Assembly: GCA_902826385.1 (NCBI GenBank)
Contig: CADEEU010000190.1
Span: 1-7,126 of the forward strand
Direction of reading: 5' to 3'
Source: an uncultured Acidobacteriota bacterium
Lineage (GTDB): Bacteria; Acidobacteriota; Blastocatellia; Pyrinomonadales; Pyrinomonadaceae
Length of the DNA: 7,126 nt
This document shows positions 1 to 5,753 of the stretch, piece after piece (within the stretch, counting starts at the first letter, position 1; every line of letters starts with the position of its first letter). The notes under the pieces were generated by a model. It was not told the DNA's origin and ran no database searches. It saw only the letters and a program-made list of their open reading frames with translations. Both the position numbers and the translations under genes were made by a program.

Positions 1-463
1 GAATGCCGTCAAACAAAACTTCGAAATCGTCAAGCGACGATACAGCAACGCCGCATTTGCCGACCTCGCCTTCACTCAACGGCGAATCGGCATCGAGGCC
101 CATCAATGCCGGAAGATCATAGGCAACGCTCAAACCCGTCTGCCCATGCTCCATTAGATACTTGACCCCGGCGGTCGTTTTCTCGGGCGAAGAAAATCCC
201 GCAAATTGACGCATCGTCCACAGCCTGCCGCGATAACCGGTCGGGTGAATGCCGCGCTTGTACGGATACTCGCCGGGAAATCCGACCTCGATTCCTTCCG
301 CGTCCGCTTCGGTGTAGAGACGTTCGACGGATTCAAGGGAAACGCCTTCAAACGAGTTTTTCCGCTCCGGCGTCTTGTCCAGAACTTTCTGCAGGGTTTC
401 TGCTTCCCAACGCTGCCTTTCGACGTCCGCTTCGGTCAATGCTTCTTTGATTTCCGGTGTCAT
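1..463 (-). CDS. Methylmalonyl-CoA mutase-type large (catalytic) subunit, N-terminal part
   Basis: This is the first 154 codons of a coenzyme B12-dependent acyl-CoA mutase; the gene runs off the left edge of the window. Translated from ATG 463-461 it gives the family's TIM-barrel entry: YPYKRG (67-71), then WTMRQFAGF (82-90), GQTGLSVAYDLP (107-118) and EGEVGKCGVAV (131-141), ending in FDGI. The spacing R70-G-I-H-P-T-G-Y77 matches the Arg82...Tyr89 substrate-contact pair of the Propionibacterium enzyme. In isobutyryl-CoA mutases that Tyr is Phe, so Tyr77 favours a methylmalonyl-type substrate. The overall style resembles the archaeal-type split mutase (about 550 residues, with a separate B12-binding subunit), but the part that would show this lies outside. 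There is no Shine-Dalgarno site. A TATAAA at 479-474 on this strand could be a -10 box giving a very short leader. The family is near certain; the exact substrate is inferred. Confidence 0.93.
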   Translation of the reverse strand, partial: MTPEIKEALTEADVERQRWEAETLQKVLDKTPERKNSFEGVSLESVERLYTEADAEGIEVGFPGEYPYKRGIHPTGYRGRLWTMRQFAGFSSPEKTTAGVKYLMEHGQTGLSVAYDLPALMGLDADSPLSEGEVGKCGVAVSSLDDFEVLFDGI

Positions 464-537
464 ATGTTATGTGTTTATAACGAAGATTTTATCACAACCG
501 GAGCTTGCTTAGGACGGCGGTTCTTACGCAATTGAAA

Positions 538-571
538 AGCCGGGCAGCTTGTGAAGTTAGCTATCCCGGCT
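538..571. terminator. Bidirectional terminator-like stem-loop
   Basis: A 7-bp GC-rich stem, AGCCGGG (538-544) with CCCGGCT (565-571), encloses a second 4-bp pairing, AGCT (546-549) with AGCT (559-562). Read on the plus strand it is followed by ATTTT, and on the minus strand by TTTTC, so it looks like a terminator in both directions. No gene visibly ends on either side. It lies about 75 bp upstream of the mutase start and could instead be an attenuator or leader structure for that gene. Structure is seen; function is inferred. Confidence 0.35.
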
Positions 572-744
572 ATTTTGCCTAGAAAATCATGGCGGCCGCT
601 AAATGCGACCAGATTAATATATCAAAGTGTAAACAAAATTTAAATAGTTTTATCAACAGGGCGTATTTACAAGGAATCGGCCACGAAATCGAGCTTGGCG
701 GCACCTTTGTGTTTTGCTTTTCGGGTTCGTCGGATAAGATCGGC

Positions 745-774
745 TTTGCAAACCGCGGTTTCAAATTTTACAAT
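745..774 (+). promoter_or_regulatory. Putative sigma70-type promoter of the lipoprotein gene
   Basis: TTTGCA (745-750) and TACAAT (769-774) match the -35 and -10 consensus at 4 of 6 and 5 of 6 positions, with an 18-bp spacer. A start 6-8 bp after the -10 box falls at about 780-782, which is on or next to the ATG at 782. The transcript would therefore be leaderless or nearly so, consistent with the absence of any Shine-Dalgarno site before this gene. Predicted by eye only. Confidence 0.4.
750..761. promoter_or_regulatory. 12-bp perfect palindrome in the promoter spacer (possible operator)
   Basis: AAACCGCGGTTT is a perfect 12-bp inverted repeat lying between the proposed -35 and -10 boxes of the lipoprotein gene. 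That is a classic position for a repressor, or for a regulator that remodels the spacer. No matching second copy was noticed upstream of the other genes in the window. Palindromes of this length can arise by chance, so the operator role is tentative. Confidence 0.3.
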
Positions 775-781
775 TCCCCCA

Positions 782-1297
782 ATGTCTGGCAAATCAATTT
801 TCTTCCTGCTGGCTTTAATCGCGGCCCAGATACTAATCGGATGCGGCGGTTCGACGCAAAACGGGCCGAATAGCAATGCCGTTAACCAGCCCGCCAACGC
901 GGCGGCGGCCGAACCTGAAAAAGACGGCGTTAAATACAACGTCGAAGAATTGGGCTCGCTGGTCAAAATGCCGTTCGAGCCGGAAGACCTGGCATGGAAG
1001 GAGTTCAACACAAACCAGCAGAACCGGCGGCTTTTGGCCGTGTTTCAGCTTACTCCTGCCGACGCTAAAAAAATGCTGGAAAGTGCTTCGAAGATAAGGC
1101 CCGGAAAGCCGGTCGTTCTCACTACAGAAAAATGGTTCCCGACGGAGCTGGTAACACAAAGCGAGATGAGCAACGACGAAGGCATACAAGCCATGTCATA
1201 CGCAGCGGATGAATTTCTACAGCCGCCGTACAATGAAGGAACGCTCTCTCGCGTAGACAACACCGATTTTTTCGTGCTTGAGCTATTTGCGAAATAG
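782..1297 (+). CDS. Small outer-membrane-type lipoprotein of unknown function
   Basis: A 171-residue protein of a family I do not recognise. It opens with a lipoprotein signal: short basic N-end (K4), hydrophobic core 6-19, and lipobox L18-I-G-C21. Cys21 would be the lipidated residue, followed by Gly, so there is no Asp retention signal and outer-membrane sorting is likely. Residues 22-50 are a Gly/Asn/Ala-rich flexible linker. The rest (about 51-171) is a compact domain with a helix-forming LTPADAKKMLE, a KWFPTEL segment and a C-terminal strand DNTDFFVLELF. ATG 782 was chosen because it places the lipoprotein signal at the N-terminus; a TTG at 695 would add 29 residues and bury it. There is no Shine-Dalgarno site, matching the predicted leaderless promoter. 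It precedes lptD by 121 bp on the same strand, separated by a hairpin. It does not look like LptE in sequence. Confidence 0.85.
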   Translation: MSGKSIFFLLALIAAQILIGCGGSTQNGPNSNAVNQPANAAAAEPEKDGVKYNVEELGSLVKMPFEPEDLAWKEFNTNQQNRRLLAVFQLTPADAKKMLESASKIRPGKPVVLTTEKWFPTELVTQSEMSNDEGIQAMSYAADEFLQPPYNEGTLSRVDNTDFFVLELFAK

Positions 1298-1302
1298 ACA
1301 AC

Positions 1303-1332
1303 CCGCCGAAACGTCGGCGGCATCTACCTTTT
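1303..1332 (+). terminator. Probable intrinsic terminator after the lipoprotein gene
   Basis: CCGCCGA (1303-1309) pairs perfectly with TCGGCGG (1314-1320) around a 4-nt AACG loop, six bases after the lipoprotein stop codon. The T-run (CTTTT, 1328-1332) starts about 7 bases after the stem, so termination may be partial. If it works, lptD needs its own promoter. A weak candidate is TTTAAT (1367-1372), 17 bp, TATCAT (1390-1395). Confidence 0.5.
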
Positions 1333-1418
1333 CAAGTCCACATAAATTCTCCCGATTGCCTCTAACTTTAATGTCCGCTTGATTTCGTCTATCATCGGGA
1401 TAGTAGCTTTTCACGCAC

Positions 1419-4037
1419 ATGCATTTGCCGAAAGTGATCATTGCCGCACTGCTTGCCGGACTGTTTTTTGCCGACGCCAGCGGACAGGATACGAATCCGG
1501 TCGAACGGCAGGTCGCCAACCCGATAACCGACACTCCTAACATAAATCCGATCTCGGCCGAGCAGAGCATCAAGCCGCCCAAAACAAAGAAGACCGAAGA
1601 CGACAAGGCCATTGCCGAGGGCGAGGTGGTCGTTTATTCGGAAAAACAGACGGTCGAAGGCGAAGACGGCAAACGCATTCTGACCTACACCGGCAACGTT
1701 GACGCACGCTACGGCAAATACCGGATGCAGGCTGATAAGATCGTGCTGTACGAGGCCGAGGACAAAATGGTTGCCGAGGGCAGCGTCGTGTTTGACGAAG
1801 GCGACGACCAGCGAATAACCGGAGCACGCGGGACTTTTTATCTCAATACGAAGCTCGGCAGCTTTGAAGACTCGACCGGCTTTACCAATCAAACCAGCGA
1901 CGGCACTGTGATCTATTTCACCGCCGAAAAGGTCGAGCGGACAAAGATAGATGAGGTCGTCGTGACCAAAGGCAAATTCACCGCTTGTGACGAGGCCGTG
2001 CCCAAGTGGTCGTTCACCGCCGACGAAGCAGTGATCAAATTCGACGACAAGGTAAAATTAAAGAACGGAAAATTTCGGGTAAAAGATATTCCGCTTGTGC
2101 CGATACCCTATGCGTCTATCCCGATCAAAGAACGCGACCGTGCCTCGGGATTTTTGACGCCGACGTTCGGATTTTCAGGCAACAAAGGCGTTCGAATTCA
2201 GGGAGCATATTTTCAAACCCTCGGCCGCTCGGCGGACGTAACACTAAGAGGCGACATCTATTCGTCACGCGGCATCGGGTACGGCTTCGATGTGAGGACG
2301 CGTACGAACGATCGTTCGTTTTTCAATTTCGGCCTTTACGCCGTCAAGGACCGAATCTTCGGCGCAAAAGAAGACGCCGATCATCCCAACCAGGGCGGCT
2401 CGATCTTTTATGCCGAAGGTGTTCAGTATTTTTCGAACGGCTGGACCGCCGCCGCTGACGTGCGGGTGACATCGAACCTTGCCTTCCGCCAGGTTTTCTC
2501 TGACGGCGTTCAGCAGATCATCTCACCGATCGAGGTTTCGCAGGCGTTCGCCAACAAGAGCTGGAGTAATTACACGCTCGACCTGCTGGGACGATCGCAG
2601 ATTGTTTCTATCCCGAACGTCACGATCAGCACAAAAAATTTGCCGAGCGTGCATTTCGAAAAACGTCCGTCGAGGCTTTCGTTTTTGAAGGGCGTTTACT
2701 TTTCGTTCAAGACCGGCGTCGAAGGCGTGTCGCGTCGCGAGAGCGTATCGGACCTCGCACTTTATAGATCGCAAACCGGCAGCGACACGATCCGCACGCC
2801 GTTGTTTAATCTGCGTTACGACGCGTATCCCCAGGTCACCATTCCGATCAGTACCAAGTACTTGAACGTAACAGCGACCGGAGCGTTTCGCGTTACGTAC
2901 TATTCCAACTCGTTCAGCGACATGCGGCGGCTGGTTGAAAGGGACGTACTGAGAAAATACGGCGAGTTTGAGTTTGATGTGCGGCCGGTGGCGCTGGCAA
3001 AAAATTATTACGGTAAGGACAACGAGTTTAAGTTCCGTCACGTCATCGAACCGTTCGTGACGTACCGCTACATAAAGGGAATAAATAATTTCAGCCGGAT
3101 CATTCGGTTCGACCAACTGGACACGATAACCGATACGAACGAGATCGAGTTCGGCATTGCGAACCGGATCTACACACGCCGCTATGCTGAGGCGGTCACG
3201 CCCGAAGCCCGAAAACAGCTATCGACCGCGCTTGCGTCTTCGTCCGCATTGCAGGACGGAAACACAGCTCCGCCGCAAGCCGAACGCACGGACGCGGTCT
3301 CTTCGATCAGATCGATCATCGCCGAAGCCGCAAAGAAAAAGAAAGACGAGCTTTCGGTTCAGCCTTACGAGATTTTCAGCTTGGTTGTGAGAGGAAAGTA
3401 TTTTTTCGACAAGACATTCGGCGGAGCTTTAACACCTGGTCAGCGTAACCAGATCGCACCGATCACGGCAATGAGCTTTTACACTTTTGGCGGAGTTGCG
3501 AGACGTTTTTCTCCGTTAAGCGTAGACGCGACCTATCGCCCGCAGCGGACCGTTTTCTTCAACACGCGAATGGACGTCGGCGTGCAGGGAGACGCGGTCA
3601 GAGCAATTTCCGCAACGGTCGGTTATGACACACCGCTGTTCAAGGTTTTTCAGACTTTTTATTACACGCGGGCAGTCGACCTGATCCCGTCCCTCGCCGC
3701 CCAGCTAAACCCGCCGCCGGGAACGCAAAACGTTAAAGAGCCGGGAACCTTGCGCGGTTCGCAATGGAGCCCGTCCGTCTTCGTCGGCAACCGCGACAAA
3801 GGCCTCTACGCCGGTGCATCCGTTTTCTTCGATTTCGAAAACCGCCGCGCCGCCCGTCTCTCACCTCTCATCTCGTCCCTCTACACAATAGGCTACGCCT
3901 ACGACTGCTGCGCCCTCGCCCTCCAGTTCTACTCCTTCAACGTCGGCCAACGTAATGAGAATAGATTGCTGTTTAGCTTCCGTTTGAACGGAATCGGAGC
4001 GTTCGGCACGGAGCAGTTCGGACAAGGGTTGAGATGA
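1419..4037 (+). CDS. lptD: LPS-assembly outer-membrane protein LptD
   Basis: LptD is the outer-membrane beta-barrel that inserts lipopolysaccharide into the outer leaflet, the last step of the Lpt bridge; it normally works with the lipoprotein LptE. The 872 residues fit the family (E. coli 784). Order: signal peptide 1-22 (hydrophobic 6-18, cleavage after ASG), linker about 23-65, OstA/LptA-like beta-jellyroll about 66-230 (ILTYTGNVDARYGKYRMQAD, MVAEGSVVFDEGD), then the barrel. The entry motif PLVPIPYASIPI followed by R-x-SGFLTPTFGFS is a family hallmark, as is the ending LNGIGAFG. Cys190 and the tandem Cys830-Cys831 correspond to E. coli Cys173 and Cys724/725. I see no counterpart of Cys31. 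A charged, Ala/Ser-rich segment at about 594-647 looks like an inserted loop. The ATG at 1419 gives the signal peptide; no Shine-Dalgarno site is present. The gene converges on the minus-strand block with a 78-bp AT-rich spacer lacking a clear terminator. Confidence 0.93.
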   Translation: MHLPKVIIAALLAGLFFADASGQDTNPVERQVANPITDTPNINPISAEQSIKPPKTKKTEDDKAIAEGEVVVYSEKQTVEGEDGKRILTYTGNVDARYGKYRMQADKIVLYEAEDKMVAEGSVVFDEGDDQRITGARGTFYLNTKLGSFEDSTGFTNQTSDGTVIYFTAEKVERTKIDEVVVTKGKFTACDEAVPKWSFTADEAVIKFDDKVKLKNGKFRVKDIPLVPIPYASIPIKERDRASGFLTPTFGFSGNKGVRIQGAYFQTLGRSADVTLRGDIYSSRGIGYGFDVRTRTNDRSFFNFGLYAVKDRIFGAKEDADHPNQGGSIFYAEGVQYFSNGWTAAADVRVTSNLAFRQVFSDGVQQIISPIEVSQAFANKSWSNYTLDLLGRSQIVSIPNVTISTKNLPSVHFEKRPSRLSFLKGVYFSFKTGVEGVSRRESVSDLALYRSQTGSDTIRTPLFNLRYDAYPQVTIPISTKYLNVTATGAFRVTYYSNSFSDMRRLVERDVLRKYGEFEFDVRPVALAKNYYGKDNEFKFRHVIEPFVTYRYIKGINNFSRIIRFDQLDTITDTNEIEFGIANRIYTRRYAEAVTPEARKQLSTALASSSALQDGNTAPPQAERTDAVSSIRSIIAEAAKKKKDELSVQPYEIFSLVVRGKYFFDKTFGGALTPGQRNQIAPITAMSFYTFGGVARRFSPLSVDATYRPQRTVFFNTRMDVGVQGDAVRAISATVGYDTPLFKVFQTFYYTRAVDLIPSLAAQLNPPPGTQNVKEPGTLRGSQWSPSVFVGNRDKGLYAGASVFFDFENRRAARLSPLISSLYTIGYAYDCCALALQFYSFNVGQRNENRLLFSFRLNGIGAFGTEQFGQGLR

Positions 4038-4115
4038 ATGAAAGTTAATAAGACAATATTCACGAAAACTTACGAAACACCAAAACTTAATCTATTTTAG
4101 AATTTGACGAATTTT

Positions 4116-4631
4116 TCACGGATCAGCATTGGCCGCTCCCGTCTGTTCACCCTTCACATTGTTGGGATCCCGATTGGCTCCGTAATAGGCAATGAGTGCG
4201 GCTACAGCGGCGCCCAGCCAAGCCTTTGCTTGTGCCGACAATGAGGGCACCACGCCGTCATATTTTATGAGACCTGCGATAACCATTGCCACGCCGCAGC
4301 AGATCCATACGCAGATAATTACGACAGGAACATGGGAACCGAGCATTTGAGCAAGACCACCTAGTTTTCCGCCAAAGAGCTTAGGAGCGGGCAGTTCGTT
4401 TGGCTTTGCAATGGCCAGTACGCCGACTATCGTTCCTGAAATCAGTCCGCTAATCGAATTTAAAATGTCGGCTACACTCCCAAGTTTAGTGTCCTCAACA
4501 CAACTCGGCGGAACAAGCTTCCCCGGTGCGGAGTCGCAGAGAGCTGCGACTCCTATGGCCTCGACTATGGAATAGGCGTATATAGCTAGCAAGGCTAAAC
4601 TCAATAACGTCATTACCAAAAGTTGACTCAT
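4116..4631 (-). CDS. Small four-helix membrane protein, holin-like candidate
   Basis: A 171-residue integral membrane protein that I cannot assign to a family. Hydrophobic segments lie at about 5-30, 57-76, 100-123 (VIICVWICCGVAMVIAG) and 133-152, followed by a short polar tail rich in Asn, Asp and Gly. Cys32 and Cys44 sit in the first loop and could form a disulfide; Cys107, Cys111 and Cys112 lie in the third helix. The start is set by GGAG (4642-4639), 7 nt before the ATG. It is the last gene of the minus-strand block, 38 nt after the endolysin-like gene. Small size, several membrane helices and a place directly beside a signal-less peptidoglycan hydrolase are what a holin would show. That role is inferred from context only, and other membrane-partner roles are equally possible. 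Confidence 0.85.
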   Translation of the reverse strand: MSQLLVMTLLSLALLAIYAYSIVEAIGVAALCDSAPGKLVPPSCVEDTKLGSVADILNSISGLISGTIVGVLAIAKPNELPAPKLFGGKLGGLAQMLGSHVPVVIICVWICCGVAMVIAGLIKYDGVVPSLSAQAKAWLGAAVAALIAYYGANRDPNNVKGEQTGAANADP

Positions 4632-4669
4632 AACCTTACTCCGAATCTTAAAAGCTTGATTGCAATGAG

Positions 4670-5302
4670 TTATCCGGGGAGCCGGTAGCCCAAAAGTCGA
4701 CTTACAGGATAGTTTGACTCATTTACCGAGTCGGATTGGTTACCGCCCAACACCTTAATGTTATTGGAGGTCTTGCTAATGAAAAAACCAACATGTCCCT
4801 GCCATGTGACGGGTGGACGACTAAAAACGACAATACATCCACGTTCCGGTGTTGTGATCGCCTTACCCCAGTTCAACCAGCTGCGAGCCGCAGTTGAGTC
4901 CGTTCCTTCCAAACCGGATCGCTCCATACACCAATTGACGAAGGCCGAGCACCAAGGGCTCTCATCATTGGCATTGTAGGGAGCCGACAGGTTTGTCGAT
5001 TTTAGATATTCAACGACGCGGGGATTATCTCCATTCCCGACGAATTCTTTGACTCCAACCTCAGCGAGAGCGACATTCATCCAAGAATGCGTCTCGGTTG
5101 TCGGCGGCAAAACGAGTTCTAAATATTTGTGAGAAGCCCATCCTTCAATTCCGCCCTTTTTAACTCTGTACCAATAACCGTCGCCCGACTTGCTTATGAA
5201 TTTGACGACATCGCCCTTCTTGATGAATCCAATGACATTGCCGATAACCGTCGGAGCTTCGCGTACATTCAGGCTTTCGGCTGTAACTTTGTAATCGCTC
5301 AT
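4670..5302 (-). CDS. SH3b plus TIGR02594-type peptidoglycan hydrolase (endolysin-like)
   Basis: A 210-residue two-domain cell-wall hydrolase. Residues 3-64 form a bacterial SH3 domain (LNVREAP, IGFIKKGDVV, YWYRVKKGGIEGWA, KYLE), which in this class binds the wall. Residues 74-210 match the TIGR02594 family, a papain-like NlpC/P60-related fold common in phage endolysins. Cys118 in WCSAFVNWC is the expected nucleophile, His170 in GHVGFF the base, and Asn188 in VLGGNQ the likely third residue. The expected bond cut is a peptide bond in the stem peptide; the exact bond cannot be told. There is no signal peptide, so export would need a holin-like partner or cell lysis. A strong AAGGAGG lies 11 nt before the ATG. 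The 99-nt gap upstream could hold its own control. Family firm; biological role open. Confidence 0.9.
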   Translation of the reverse strand: MSDYKVTAESLNVREAPTVIGNVIGFIKKGDVVKFISKSGDGYWYRVKKGGIEGWASHKYLELVLPPTTETHSWMNVALAEVGVKEFVGNGDNPRVVEYLKSTNLSAPYNANDESPWCSAFVNWCMERSGLEGTDSTAARSWLNWGKAITTPERGCIVVFSRPPVTWQGHVGFFISKTSNNIKVLGGNQSDSVNESNYPVSRLLGYRLPG

Positions 5303-5401
5303 TGTGAACTGTTCCTCCTTATAATCTCAGTTTCCATTAAATCGATTCTACTTGTCGTGAAAGTGCCGGAAGTTCAAAAGGCTCGTAGTCGTGGGACGGA
5401 G

Positions 5402-5737
5402 TTAGGACTTCCTTCCGAATACCAAAACTCTTTTTAAGCGTTTATTTACGTAGATTTCCGAGTCACAAATGGGAATCCATCCCGCTTTTTTCTTTTCTTC
5501 AGTGATACTTGCCGGGTCACCCGTTCCTACTTCTACGAAGTGCAGATCGTTAAGTATTTTGTACGAACTCTCGAAGAAAAATTCGGCATTGTTCACTGGA
5601 AAGACTTTTTCTTCGTGCACGACAGTACCGTACTTGATAATGTCAAGACGGTATCCCGCATCTTGTTCGACTTCGCACCGCTGCTCATTGCCGGATAGAT
5701 TTAAGTCGTTGTCTATTCGAACTGAATAATCTGCCAT
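5402..5737 (-). CDS. Hypothetical 111-residue protein
   Basis: I do not recognise this protein. It has no signal peptide and no membrane segment, so it should be cytoplasmic unless delivered by another route. It is acidic in the first two thirds (DLNLSGNEQRCEVEQDAGY) and basic at the end (NKRLKRVLVFGRKS). Alternating hydrophobic patterns (YRLDIIKYGTVV, SEIYVN, RVLVFG) suggest a mainly beta fold; the only cysteines are Cys21 and Cys91. The start is firmly set: GGAGAAGGA (5751-5743 on this strand) ends 5 nt before the ATG and begins just after the stop codon of the preceding gene. The two genes are thus only 16 nt apart and probably translationally coupled. The tight coupling suggests it works with the secreted protein encoded just before it. 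Confidence 0.8.
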   Translation of the reverse strand: MADYSVRIDNDLNLSGNEQRCEVEQDAGYRLDIIKYGTVVHEEKVFPVNNAEFFFESSYKILNDLHFVEVGTGDPASITEEKKKAGWIPICDSEIYVNKRLKRVLVFGRKS

Positions 5738-5753
5738 AGAAATCCTTCTCCTT

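Larger units (their letters stand above)
464..781. other. Divergent intergenic region (mutase / lipoprotein)
   Basis: This 318-bp gap separates two divergent genes and should carry both promoters. It holds a stem-loop at 538-571, an AT-rich stretch at about 612-656, and a promoter-like -35/-10 pair at 745-774 facing the lipoprotein. I looked for a cobalamin riboswitch, which would make sense before a B12-dependent mutase, and saw none of its conserved boxes. No tRNA-like fold was seen. Short open frames here have unlikely composition and no start signals, so they were not called. Confidence 0.6.

Noticed and set aside
650..660. TTATCAACA, one base off a DnaA box
   Set aside because: It is a single imperfect copy with no cluster and no origin-type neighbours.
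579..764. 61-codon minus-strand frame in the divergent gap
   Set aside because: It lacks a ribosome site, has implausible composition and overlaps the promoter of the lipoprotein gene.
695..781. TTG start giving a 200-residue version of the lipoprotein
   Set aside because: It would put 29 extra residues before a textbook lipoprotein signal and has no ribosome site; ATG 782 fits the lipobox and the predicted promoter.
464..781. Cobalamin riboswitch before the B12-dependent mutase
   Set aside because: None of the conserved B12-box or pairing elements was visible on the relevant strand.
2523..3116. 197-codon minus-strand frame inside lptD
   Set aside because: Lies wholly within a convincing lptD sequence in the opposite direction; its Arg/Val-rich translation is typical of an antisense shadow.
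4038..4115. Terminator between the converging lptD and membrane-protein genes
   Set aside because: The spacer is AT-rich with short T-runs and a repeated AAAACTTA, but I found no stem long enough to support a terminator.
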